From Desertibaculum subflavum (lineage in GTDB: Bacteria > Pseudomonadota > Alphaproteobacteria > Ferrovibrionales > Ferrovibrionaceae): a DNA stretch of 32,275 nucleotides. The translations under genes were made by a program, and so were the position numbers. Each line of letters begins with the position of its first letter. Within the stretch, counting starts at the first letter, position 1. Shown here one piece after another: positions 25,002 through 32,275 of this stretch. The notes under the pieces were generated by a model. That model saw only the letters and a program-made list of their open reading frames with translations. It was not told where the DNA came from and ran no database searches. The stretch covers positions 1-32,275 of the forward strand of contig QOZS01000059.1 in NCBI GenBank assembly GCA_003576705.1. Reading direction: 5' to 3'.

Positions 25002-26912
25002 TTACGCCTGTGGCGCGGGTTCGGAAGGCGGCGGCCCGAAATGGCCGACCTTGGCCGGCACCACGCGACGCTCGTCGCCGACGCGGGCGGTGATGCCGGC
25101 GCGGTCGAAGAATTCCAGCACCTGGATCGCCACCTTGCGGCCGGTGCCAAGGCGGTCGCGGAAGCCGGCGGCGGTGACGGTCGCCTCGCCGCCTGCGCTC
25201 AGCTCGGCGACGAGATGTGCCATCTCGGCCGCGCTGGCGCGCAGGAAGAAGTGGTCGGGCGCGATCTGCACCACGCGGCCGAGCTTGGCAGCGCGGCGCA
25301 GCATCTGCCGCACCGCGTTCTCTTCCGCGGGCAGCCGCTCGGCCAGGTCGCGCACGCGCGGCGGCTGGAAGCGCTCAGTGGCGAGCAGCGGCTGGACGCG
25401 CTCCCACAGCTTCTCCTCGGCCGGGAGCAGGCGGACGGCGTGGCCCGGCAGGCGCAGGAAGCCGCCCTCCTGCGCGATCCGCTTCTGCCGCTGCAGCTCG
25501 ACCAGGGCCGCGTGGAAGACCGGCTTCGGCCAGCGCCGCGCCAGCGCCAGGCGCAGGCGGTGCTCGTCGAGGCCGGCGCTTTCGGGCTTCTCGGCGTGAT
25601 GCGTGGCCAGCGCCGCGGCGACCGTGTCGGCGAGGCCGGCCCAGGCCGCCGGGTCGAAGCCGTAGCCTGCCACCTTCACCTCCGGCGGCGGCGCCTCGGG
25701 CGGCAGGTTGCGGATGCGCTCGAACCAGGCGAGGTCGACCACGCCGCCCTGCGCCTGCAGCGCCGCCCGGTAGGCCGTTTCGTCATCCGGCTCGCTCAAG
25801 GCGGCGAGCAGTGCGAGGCGCTCGGGCCGCCTCCGCCCGCGATTCGGCGGCACCGGATCCAGCACGCGGCCGCCGCCGATGGTGCGCGTGGCGGAGATGT
25901 CGCGCAGGATCAGCTTGTCCTGGCCGAGCGCCGCGACGGCCTCGTCCAGCACCAGTTGCGCGAGGCCGCTCTGGCCCGGCTCCAGCGCCGGCGCTTCGAG
26001 CAGCGCCACCCGCGCCGTCACATGCGCGGCGCCGATATGCAGATGCACCGGCGTCCAGTGGCGGAGCGTCTTGGGCTCGCTCTTCAGCAGGCGGAGCTCG
26101 ACATCCAGCCGGTCGGTCGGGCCGTGCAGCGAGGGCTCGATCAGCCAGTCGCCGCGCTTCACCTGCTCGCGGGCGATGCCGGCGAGGTTGACGGCGCAGC
26201 GCTGGCCGACATGGCCCTCCTCCGCCGCCGCGCCCTGCGCATGCAGGCCGCGCACCCGTGCCTCGAGCCGGCCTGGTGCGACGTAGAGACGGTCGCCCGG
26301 CCTGACGCTGCCCGCCATCACCGTGCCGGTCACCACCGTGCCGGCGCCGGCGATGGAGAAGGCGCGGTCGATGGCGAGGCGGAAGCGCCGTGTCGCGGCG
26401 CGCACCGCCGCGTCGGACGAGAGCTCCGCCAGGTAAGCCCAGAGATCGTCGACGCCCTCGCCCGTCGCCGCCGAGACCGGCAGCACCAGCGCGTCCTTCA
26501 GCGTGGTCTCGGCGATCAGCGCCTTGACCTCGGCCTCGACCGCACGGCGCCGCGCCGGCGGCACCAGATCGATCTTGCTGATCGCCACCACGCCGTCGCG
26601 GATGCCGAGCAGGTCGAGAATTTGCAGGTGCTCGCGGGTCTGCGGCATCGGTCCGTCATCGGCGGCCACCACCAGCAACGCGAAGTCGACGCCGCCGGCA
26701 CCGGCCAGCATGTTGTGCACCAGCCGCTCGTGCCCCGGCACGTCGACGAAGCCGATCGGCTCGCCCGACGGCCCCGGCCGGTAGGCATAGCCGAGGTCGA
26801 TGGTGATGCCGCGCGCCTTCTCCTCCGGCAGGCGGTCGGTATCGACGCCGGTCAGCGCCCTGACCAGGGTGGTCTTGCCGTGATCGATATGCCCGGCCGT
26901 ACCTACTATCAT
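25002..26912 (-). CDS. selB: Selenocysteine-specific elongation factor SelB
   Basis: GTPase that brings selenocysteyl-tRNA to recoded UGA codons. Seen: MIVGTAGHIDHGKTTLVRAL (G1), KARGITIDLGYAY (switch I), GFVDVPGHERLVHNML (G3), ISKIDLVPP (G4), followed by the EF-Tu-like domains 2 and 3, and a C-terminal half with the winged-helix repeats that bind the SECIS hairpin (ending LSAGGEATVTAAGFRDRLGTGRKVAIQVLEFFDRAGITAR in four winged-helix pieces). 636 residues, close to the usual 600-640. ATG 26912 is the only plausible start. SelA, SelD and an intact selC are not in the window; the selC-like remnant is 1.3 kb downstream. The unknown gene at 24196 follows on the same strand. Confidence 0.95.
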   Translation of the reverse strand: MIVGTAGHIDHGKTTLVRALTGVDTDRLPEEKARGITIDLGYAYRPGPSGEPIGFVDVPGHERLVHNMLAGAGGVDFALLVVAADDGPMPQTREHLQILDLLGIRDGVVAISKIDLVPPARRRAVEAEVKALIAETTLKDALVLPVSAATGEGVDDLWAYLAELSSDAAVRAATRRFRLAIDRAFSIAGAGTVVTGTVMAGSVRPGDRLYVAPGRLEARVRGLHAQGAAAEEGHVGQRCAVNLAGIAREQVKRGDWLIEPSLHGPTDRLDVELRLLKSEPKTLRHWTPVHLHIGAAHVTARVALLEAPALEPGQSGLAQLVLDEAVAALGQDKLILRDISATRTIGGGRVLDPVPPNRGRRRPERLALLAALSEPDDETAYRAALQAQGGVVDLAWFERIRNLPPEAPPPEVKVAGYGFDPAAWAGLADTVAAALATHHAEKPESAGLDEHRLRLALARRWPKPVFHAALVELQRQKRIAQEGGFLRLPGHAVRLLPAEEKLWERVQPLLATERFQPPRVRDLAERLPAEENAVRQMLRRAAKLGRVVQIAPDHFFLRASAAEMAHLVAELSAGGEATVTAAGFRDRLGTGRKVAIQVLEFFDRAGITARVGDERRVVPAKVGHFGPPPSEPAPQA

Positions 26913-27009
26913 TCCTTCGGCTGCCCCGCGCGGCGTTTTCGGCTCCCTGCCGGCAATCTAGCGGGAAACCGGCCGGGCGTCGGCAGGTTAGGCCGGAAGG
27001 CCGCGCACC

Positions 27010-27255
27010 TCAGGGCTGGCGCCGGAATTCGCCGCGCGCGGCGTCATGCGCCGCCTGGTCGTGCTGCCGGCTGCTGTAGAACACCGCCGCCATCAGGCCG
27101 ACGCCGACGGCATAGCTCGCCACGATGCCGATGATAAGGGCAAAGGCACCGCCGCCGCCCAGCCCTTCGAAGGCATCGAGCGCCCAGGCGCCGAGAATGG
27201 TAATCGCGGCGATCGCCACGGTGCCGAGCACGATCCGGGAGAACGAGATATTCAT
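27010..27255 (-). CDS. Small two-pass membrane protein
   Basis: An 81-residue protein, not recognised. Start 27255 gives MNISFSRIVLGTVAIAAITILGAW as a first membrane segment and AFALIIGIVASYAVGVGLMAAVFY as a second, joined by a short acidic and glycine-rich link DAFEGLGGGG. The C-terminus RQHDQAAHDAARGEFRRQ is charged and likely cytoplasmic. A weak GGTGG site lies upstream of the ATG; the longer frame to 27363 adds a non-membrane stretch without support. It ends 98 bases before the selB start on the same strand. No function can be assigned. Confidence 0.6.
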   Translation of the reverse strand: MNISFSRIVLGTVAIAAITILGAWALDAFEGLGGGGAFALIIGIVASYAVGVGLMAAVFYSSRQHDQAAHDAARGEFRRQP

Positions 27256-27378
27256 ACTGCACCACCCGAGCAAGAACTGGTGCGGGGCGGCATCGGCGGC
27301 AAGGCGCAGGACGACCTGCGGCAATTCGCGCGCGGGGTCGAAGCGGCTACGATCCTGCAGCAATCAGGGAGGATGCGG

Positions 27379-28467
27379 ATGGCGAGGATCGAAGCCGTCG
27401 AGGCCGGCCTCTACCGGATACCGCTCGAAGCCGCGCTGTCGGATTCCACGCATGGCGTGATGACGGCCTTCGAGCTGGTCACCGTCCGGCTGCGCGATGC
27501 CGACGGTGCCGCGGGCGTCGGCTACACCTACACCACGGGGCGCAATGGCCGGGCGATCTACGCCACCCTGACCGAGGAGATCGGCGGGATCGTGCCGGGC
27601 ATGGATGCCGACCGCATCGAAGCGATCTGGACCAAGGTCTGGTGGGCTCTGCATTACGGCGGGCGCGGCGGCGCCGCCACTTTCGCGCAATCTGCGCTCG
27701 ACATCGCGCTGCACGACCTGAAAGCGAAGCGCGCCCATCTGCCGCTGTGGAAGCTGCTCGGCGGCAACGACCCGGCGGTGCCCTGCTATGCCGGCGGCAT
27801 CGATCTGGACCTCGATGTCGCGGCGCTGCTGAAGCAGACCGACGGGAACCTGCAGAAGGGCTTCCGTGCCATCAAGATGAAGGTCGGGCGCGAGCGCATG
27901 AGCGAGGACGTCGCCAAGGTCGCGGCGATGCGCCAGCATCTCGGCGACGGCTTCCCGCTGATGGTCGACGCCAACATGAAGTGGACGACCGACGAGGCGA
28001 TCCGCCGCGCCCGCGCGTTCGCGCCCTATGACCTGGTCTGGCTCGAGGAGCCGACGATCCCGGACGACGTCGCCGGCCATGCGCGCATCGCCCGCGAAGG
28101 CGGCATCCCGATCGCCACCGGCGAGAATTTCCGGACGCTGTGGGAGTTCAAGCAGATGATCGCCGTCGGCGGCGTTTCCTTTCCCGAGCCGGACGTGACG
28201 AATTGCGGCGGCGTCACCGTCTTCATGAAGGTGGCGCATCTGGCCGAGGCGCATAACCTGCCGGTGACCTCGCACGGCGCGCACGACGTGACGGTGCATC
28301 TGCTCGCAGCCTGTCCCAATCGCAGCTATCTGGAGGCGCATGGCTTCGGTCTCGACCGCTACATTGCCGCGCCGCTCGCCATCGCCGACGGCCGGGCAAC
28401 CGCCGGCGATGCGCCGGGCCACGGCATCGAGTTCGACTGGAAAGGCCTCGAGCAGCTGCGGAGCTGA
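27379..28467 (+). CDS. Mandelate racemase/muconate lactonizing enzyme family (enolase superfamily)
   Basis: A 362-residue TIM-barrel enzyme acting on a carboxylate by proton abstraction. Seen: N-terminal capping domain with GYTYTTGRNGRAIYATL; the base motif AIKMKVG (KxK); the metal ligands VDANMKWT, WLEEPT and ATGENF; and a catalytic-histidine segment TSHGAHDVTVHLLAACPN. This set (KxK, D, E, E, H) is the mandelate racemase type rather than the muconate or enolase type, which suggests an acid-sugar dehydratase or racemase. GGAGG stands six bases before ATG 27379; ATG 27373 is also possible. Substrate is not decidable from sequence. It is alone on the strand, divergent from the small membrane protein. 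Confidence 0.92.
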   Translation: MARIEAVEAGLYRIPLEAALSDSTHGVMTAFELVTVRLRDADGAAGVGYTYTTGRNGRAIYATLTEEIGGIVPGMDADRIEAIWTKVWWALHYGGRGGAATFAQSALDIALHDLKAKRAHLPLWKLLGGNDPAVPCYAGGIDLDLDVAALLKQTDGNLQKGFRAIKMKVGRERMSEDVAKVAAMRQHLGDGFPLMVDANMKWTTDEAIRRARAFAPYDLVWLEEPTIPDDVAGHARIAREGGIPIATGENFRTLWEFKQMIAVGGVSFPEPDVTNCGGVTVFMKVAHLAEAHNLPVTSHGAHDVTVHLLAACPNRSYLEAHGFGLDRYIAAPLAIADGRATAGDAPGHGIEFDWKGLEQLRS

Positions 28468-28477
28468 CGCGCGGGGG

Positions 28478-29269
28478 CTACCCGTCGTGGCTCAGCCGCA
28501 CCGCCATGCGGGCGCGGACCAGGACCCAGAACGAGGCCATGCCGCAATCGATTTCGCGCTCGAGCATGTCGGGCGGAAGGACGCGCCCGGCATGCGCCTC
28601 GAAAGCCTCGCGCCAGTGGCTCTCGGAGCGGAGGCAGCCCGGCCCCATGCCGCTGTCGCCACAGAAGCCGAGATAGACCAGTGCCACCGGCGTGCCGAGG
28701 CGGGCGAGCTTCCAGGCGAAGGCGATGCGGTTGGAGAGCTGGTAGTGATGGTCGCGCGAGATCTTGACGCCCGCCGCCGCGCCGCCGAGTCCGGCTTGCG
28801 CCTCCTTGATCGCCGCGCCGATCGACTGATGGTTCTCCTGCCGACGCGGCGCGTCTTTCGGCGGCGCCTCCTTGCCGGCCTCGGAGAGCTCGTTCACATG
28901 CGCCTTGGCTTCGACCAGCACCAGGCCCTCGCGGCCGTCCGGCCATACCGCCGTGGCGGCGAGGTCCCAGTTCGGCTCGTTGCCGCGCGGATCGCCGCTG
29001 CCGAGCCACCAAGCGCGCAGCGCGCTCTGGCGCAGCTCGCTGACGAAGCCGTCGTCGACCATCAGCCTGGCCTCGCGCCGGCCCTGCTCGGTCGAGGAAT
29101 GGGGCATCCATTTGGCGGAGGGCAAAAGCTTGGCGCCGGTCGGCGCGATCAGGGTGTTGAGGCTGTCGCGGAACGGGCCGGCCAGTCCTTCGACCCAATC
29201 CAGCATGTGCATGCGACTGCCGGCGTCCGCATTGCGGTCGCGGGCGCGCTTTTCCAGCGCGGCGGCCAT
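28478..29269 (-). CDS. PD-(D/E)XK-like nuclease-fold protein
   Basis: A 263-residue protein, not recognised by name. The middle has a pattern typical of the PD-(D/E)XK fold: an aspartate in EPNWDLAATAVW followed by the strand GLVLVEAKAHVNEL with the E-x-K pair (EAK). Before it come GAKLLPSAKWMPHS and RREARLMVDDG, and after it SNRIAFAWKLARLGTPVALVYLGFCGD. Such a protein may cleave or bind DNA, but no restriction or toxin partner is next to it, and the missing classical PD before the D weakens the call. It ends 11 bases after the enolase-superfamily gene in opposite orientation. It could be a stand-alone repair or defence nuclease, or an inactive relative. Confidence 0.6.
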   Translation of the reverse strand: MAAALEKRARDRNADAGSRMHMLDWVEGLAGPFRDSLNTLIAPTGAKLLPSAKWMPHSSTEQGRREARLMVDDGFVSELRQSALRAWWLGSGDPRGNEPNWDLAATAVWPDGREGLVLVEAKAHVNELSEAGKEAPPKDAPRRQENHQSIGAAIKEAQAGLGGAAAGVKISRDHHYQLSNRIAFAWKLARLGTPVALVYLGFCGDSGMGPGCLRSESHWREAFEAHAGRVLPPDMLEREIDCGMASFWVLVRARMAVRLSHDG

Positions 29270-29374
29270 TCCACCCTCCGATAGCGTTCCGCCGCTATTC
29301 TGCGCGCGGCGCGTCTAACGGGAGGTGAATGGCGGCAGAGCCGATTGCCTAACCGGCGTTAACCAGCCCCGCGC

Positions 29375-29475
29375 GATTCACCGCGAAGGACGCCAAGAGC
29401 GCGAAGGGACGCAAAGGCATTGTTTGATTTCTCCTTGGCGCGCCTTGGCGTCCTTCGCGCACTTGGCGGTGAATC
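29375..29475. repeat. Imperfect inverted repeat with GAAGGACGCCAAG arms
   Basis: Left arm starts GATTCACCGCGAAGGACGCC (29375); right arm, read on the minus strand from 29475, starts GATTCACCGCCAAGTGCGCG and then repeats GAAGGACGCCAAG. The arms share GATTCACCGC and GAAGGACGCCAAG, with an 11-base insert in the right arm. It lies between two minus-strand genes, with no ORF, and is built like a dispersed intergenic palindrome. It may end the transcript of the FAD monooxygenase. Confidence 0.65.
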
Positions 29476-29481
29476 GGTCTA

Positions 29482-30696
29482 CTAGGCGACGGCCTGCGGC
29501 GGGGCCGGGAAGACGCTGTCGGCGTCGAAGCTGTAGAGCTTGACCTGGCCGGGCGGAAACTCGCCTTCGTACTTCTTCAGGCGCTCGCGCAGCCGCGCGT
29601 TGCGATACTCGATCCGCGCCGGATCGGCCTGGTGCACGAATTCCTCCATCTCGCGGCTATAGGCCTGCACCCAGTTGGCACGCTCGATCCGGCGTGCCGC
29701 GAAAGCGGCGAGCGCGGCCGGCGGATCCGCCGGATTCTCGGCCAGCGAGCCCGCCAGCACCCAGGCATCCTCGATCGACTGCGCGGCGCCCTGCGCGTGG
29801 AAGGGCAGCATCGGGTGCGCAGCGTCGCCCAGGATGGCGACGCGCCCGCCGGTCCAGGCATGCAGCGGATCGCGGTCATAGAGACCCATGCGAAACAGGC
29901 CGTCCGAGGGCGTCGCTTCGATCATGCCGCGCACGATCGGATGCCAGTCGCCCCACAGGTCCAGCGCATCGGCGACGATGCCCTTGGCGGACCAACTTTC
30001 GATTTCGCCTTCCTTGGCGCGGGTGATGCCGATCCAGTTGAGCAACCGTCCGGCCGAGACGTAGTAGCGCACCAGGCTGCGGTTCGGGCCCATCCACACC
30101 TCGGCCACCTTGTCGAGGCCGAGATGCGCGACCCGCTCGGCCGGCACGAGAGCGCGCCAGGCCACATTGCCGGCAAAGCGCGGACGATCGGCACCGAACA
30201 GCGCCTGGCGCACCGTGGAGTGGATGCCGTCGGCGCCGATCAGCACGTCGGCCTTGATCGTCCCACCCGGTTCGACCTTGAGTCGGACGCGGTCGGCTTC
30301 CTCGCTGAACCCGACCAGCCTGCAGCCGAGACGAACGGAAGACGCATCCAGCTTCTCCAGGAGCGCCGCCAGGAGGTCGGCCCGGTGGGCGTGGAAATAG
30401 CTGTCGCCGAAGGCGGCCTCGGCCTTCGGCCCGAGCGCGGTGTGGAGCAGCACTTCACCGGTCTTCCAGTCGCGGAAGATATGCGCCGAGGGCCGCACCG
30501 AGACGCGCGTCAGCGCATCGCCGAGGCCGAGGCGGCGCAGCAGGCGCACGCAATTGGCCGAGAGCTGAATGCCGGCGCCGACGGCGCGGATCGCCGGCGC
30601 CTGCTCGATCAGCGTCACCTGGTCGAAACCGAGCCGCTTCAATGCCAATGCCGCGGTGATGCCGCCGATCCCGGCCCCGACGATGACGATGCGCAT
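29482..30696 (-). CDS. FAD-dependent monooxygenase, class A flavoprotein
   Basis: A 404-residue aromatic hydroxylase-type enzyme. Seen: N-terminal dinucleotide motif MRIVIVGAGIGGITAALAL; the DG motif region GADGIHSTVRQALFGADRP; the GD motif GGRVAILGDAAHPMLPFHAQ with GAAQSIEDAWVLAGSL. Length and motif order resemble salicylate hydroxylase and 3-hydroxybenzoate 6-hydroxylase, but the substrate is not readable. Start 30696 has GGAGGAAG upstream; the frame to 30732 lacks this. It is the only gene on its strand here and lies divergent from the first thioesterase by 141 bases, so the promoter region 30697-30837 serves both. An aromatic-degradation role with the thioesterases is inference. Confidence 0.9.
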   Translation of the reverse strand: MRIVIVGAGIGGITAALALKRLGFDQVTLIEQAPAIRAVGAGIQLSANCVRLLRRLGLGDALTRVSVRPSAHIFRDWKTGEVLLHTALGPKAEAAFGDSYFHAHRADLLAALLEKLDASSVRLGCRLVGFSEEADRVRLKVEPGGTIKADVLIGADGIHSTVRQALFGADRPRFAGNVAWRALVPAERVAHLGLDKVAEVWMGPNRSLVRYYVSAGRLLNWIGITRAKEGEIESWSAKGIVADALDLWGDWHPIVRGMIEATPSDGLFRMGLYDRDPLHAWTGGRVAILGDAAHPMLPFHAQGAAQSIEDAWVLAGSLAENPADPPAALAAFAARRIERANWVQAYSREMEEFVHQADPARIEYRNARLRERLKKYEGEFPPGQVKLYSFDADSVFPAPPQAVA

Positions 30697-30837
30697 GGGG
30701 CTTCCTCCAGTGCTCTCTTTGCGGCTCAGCATAGACCACTGGATGGGGGACTGGGTCGCGTGTTCTGCAGGTGGCGATGCCGTGCCGAACTCACTAGCAT
30801 CCGGCGACCTGTCCTGCGTTCACGAGACCATTTCCCC

Positions 30838-31287
30838 ATGTCTGGTTTTATCGAGACCTTCCGCGGCGTCGTCGCGCCCTGGGAGTGCGACGAGTTCGGC
30901 CATATGAACGTGCAGTTCTACAACGCGCGCATGTCGGACGGCTTCTGGCAGCTCCTGATCGCCATGGGGCTCGGGCCCAAGGTCCGCCGCGAGAAGAAGC
31001 TCGGCGTCGTCGCGCTGGACGGTCAGACGACCTATGCCCGCGAAGTGCGGGCAGGAGAGCTGATTCGGGTCGAAAGCGGCATCCTGCGGGTCGGCGAGAA
31101 GAGCATCCAGCTTGCGCATCGCCTGCTGGCCGGCGCGCCGGGCCAGGTCGCCATGACCTCGCATGTCAAGAGCGTCTGCTTCGACCTGGAGGCGCGGCGC
31201 TCGGCGCCGTTCCCGCCCGAAGTGCGGGAGCGGATTACCGGGCTGATCGTTCCGACGGAGCCAGGCAGCAGGGAGACCGGCGAATGA
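30838..31287 (+). CDS. Single hot-dog acyl-CoA thioesterase
   Basis: A 149-residue protein of the 4-hydroxybenzoyl-CoA/YbgC thioesterase group. The active-site stretch WECDEFGHMNVQFYNARM has the DxxGHxN pattern, with aspartate as the catalytic residue and histidine and asparagine in place. The rest of the fold follows: TYAREVRAGELIRVESGILRVG, KSIQLAHRLLAG and VKSVCFDLEARRS. Single domain, so it should act as a dimer or tetramer. It overlaps the next gene by four bases (ATGA) and shares high similarity with it. Substrate is unknown: an acyl-CoA from fatty acid or aromatic breakdown is possible. Confidence 0.88.
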   Translation: MSGFIETFRGVVAPWECDEFGHMNVQFYNARMSDGFWQLLIAMGLGPKVRREKKLGVVALDGQTTYAREVRAGELIRVESGILRVGEKSIQLAHRLLAGAPGQVAMTSHVKSVCFDLEARRSAPFPPEVRERITGLIVPTEPGSRETGE

Positions 31288-32162
31288 CCGGCTGGGTGGA
31301 CGGCTATCGCGGCGCGGTCAATGCCTGGGAATGCGATCAGTTCGGGCACATGAACGTGCAGTTCTATCTCGGCAAGTCGATCGATGCGCTGGCCTGGCTC
31401 GGCGCCGCGCTCGGCCTCGGGCCCGAGGCGGCGCGGGCACGGCAGGTGGCGCTGGTGCCGGTCGCCGATCGCATCCTGTTCCGGCGCGAGCTGCGCGCCG
31501 GCGACGGCTTCCATATCCGGACGGCGGTACGCGCCGCGCGGAGCGATGCGCTGGATCTTGCGACCGAGGTGCTGAACACCGAGACCGGCGAGCTTGCCGC
31601 GCAGCTCGAGCGCGAGGCGAAGCTCTACGATCTCGCTGCGCGGCGTTTCGTGCCGCTGACAAAGGAGATGAGTGCGGCGGCGGCGCCGATGGCGAACCTG
31701 CCGGCCCTGCCGCCGGCAACGCCCGAGGCGCCGACCCACGAGGCAGCCGGCCTGATCGACACCAGCCGCGGCACCTTCAACCAGTGGGAGCTCGACGCCT
31801 CCGGGCACGCGCATCTGCGCTTCCGCATGAACGCCTATACCTCGGCCATGCCGCATCTGATGGCGAGGATCGGGTTCACGACAGAGGCGCGCGAGGAACG
31901 GGACTGGGGCTTCGCGGCGCTCGACTACAAGCTGGCGCATGCGAGGCCGATCAAGGTGGGCGAGCCCTACGAGATGCGCTCCGGCCTCTACGAGCTGAAG
32001 GACAAGACCATGCGCATGGTGCACCACATGGTGCAGGCGATGACCGGCGAGCCGCTGGGGCGGCTGGAATTCGTCGTGGCGATGTTCGATCTCGCCGCAC
32101 GGCGCACCATGCCGATCCCGCCGGAGATGCGCGCCAGGGCCGAGGCGCTGAAGATCGGCTAG
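31284..32162 (+). CDS. Double hot-dog acyl-CoA thioesterase
   Basis: A 292-residue protein with two hot-dog halves. The first (about 1-135) opens with VNAWECDQFGHMNVQFYLGK, nearly identical to the upstream gene. The second (about 160-290) opens with FNQWELDASGHAHLRFRMNA, which keeps D..GH but has H-A-H-L-R where the first has M-N-V-Q-F, so the conserved asparagine is lost there. A Pro/Ala linker with ALPPATPEAPTHEAAG joins them. This looks like gene duplication followed by fusion next to the single-domain copy. Its ATG overlaps the upstream stop. The stop codon TAG (32160-32162) spans the junction with the IS630-type element, so the original C-terminus may be slightly different. Confidence 0.88.
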   Translation: MTGWVDGYRGAVNAWECDQFGHMNVQFYLGKSIDALAWLGAALGLGPEAARARQVALVPVADRILFRRELRAGDGFHIRTAVRAARSDALDLATEVLNTETGELAAQLEREAKLYDLAARRFVPLTKEMSAAAAPMANLPALPPATPEAPTHEAAGLIDTSRGTFNQWELDASGHAHLRFRMNAYTSAMPHLMARIGFTTEAREERDWGFAALDYKLAHARPIKVGEPYEMRSGLYELKDKTMRMVHHMVQAMTGEPLGRLEFVVAMFDLAARRTMPIPPEMRARAEALKIG

Positions 32163-32275
32163 AGCGGGATGAGATTGGCTTGAATCGGCAGGGGATTCCC
32201 AAGGGGCTCGAATAGTGATTCAAGATGCGGGCTGGGGATGGAGGCCAGCCAGCATGGGACGTCCCTATTCGATGG
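32160..32275 (+). mobile_element. Left end of an IS630-type element
   Basis: From the TA at 32160-32161 the DNA changes character: GAGCGGGATGAGATTGG, then a subterminal inverted repeat CTTGAATC (32179-32186) and GATTCAAG (32217-32224), then a transposase start at 32254. IS630 elements insert into TA and duplicate it. The right end is outside the window. Confidence 0.65.
32254..32275 (+). CDS. IS630-family transposase, first seven codons
   Basis: The ATG at 32254 opens MGRPYSM before the window ends. MxRPYSMDLRER is the usual first line of IS630 family transposases. GGAGGCCAGCCAGC precedes it, with GGAGG as ribosome site at 9 bases. Too short for more. Confidence 0.7.

Noticed and set aside
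24990..27134. A 714-codon plus-strand open frame across selB
   Set aside because: It is the antisense of a complete SelB protein and lacks any recognisable motif.

Overview
The window is high-GC DNA with gene order, codon use and oxygen-responsive promoter motifs typical of an alphaproteobacterium; a Rhodospirillales-like host is my inference from gene content, not from a marker gene. It holds about 29 chromosomal genes, bounded by the tail of an IS5-type transposase at base 1 and the head of an IS630-type transposase at the last base.

Bases 118-23400 form a metabolic and stress block. In order it carries: a small operon of phasin, HTH-like protein, ChaB and PRPP synthetase; Hsp20 with a small secreted protein; an operon of DUF2267 protein, BCAM0308-like protein, malic enzyme and a solitary GroEL; a five-gene coupled operon of acetyl-CoA synthetase, pyruvate dehydrogenase E1 alpha, E1 beta, E2 and acyl carrier protein; a membrane protein with paired cysteines; a 943-residue ACP / fatty acyl-AMP ligase / acyltransferase fusion; a ribosome hibernation factor fused to a cold-shock domain; nicotinate phosphoribosyltransferase; a beta-propeller glycosidase-like protein; and, divergently, a GH1 beta-glucosidase coupled to an SbmA/YddA-type ABC protein with a ruined ATPase site. 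Eight 14-bp palindromes of the FNR/FixK type (TTGA-N6-TCAA) stand in front of these units. The block therefore reads as one oxygen-limitation regulon that feeds acetyl-CoA and polyhydroxyalkanoate metabolism, keeps NAD and PRPP supplied, and protects proteins and ribosomes during slow growth.

Bases 23384-23781 look like a scar: a fragment of a DNA polymerase X gene and, on the other strand, a tRNA-Sec-like sequence whose 5' half is well preserved but whose 3' half is lost. selC is a classic insertion point for genomic islands, so this may be the edge of the block.

Bases 23782-32162 have no FNR-like sites that I could see. They hold a second copy of the small secreted protein family, an unknown 250-residue protein, selB, a small membrane protein, an enolase-superfamily enzyme, a PD-(D/E)XK-like protein, an FAD monooxygenase and two tandem hot-dog thioesterases. 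The IS630-type element begins inside the stop codon of the last one.
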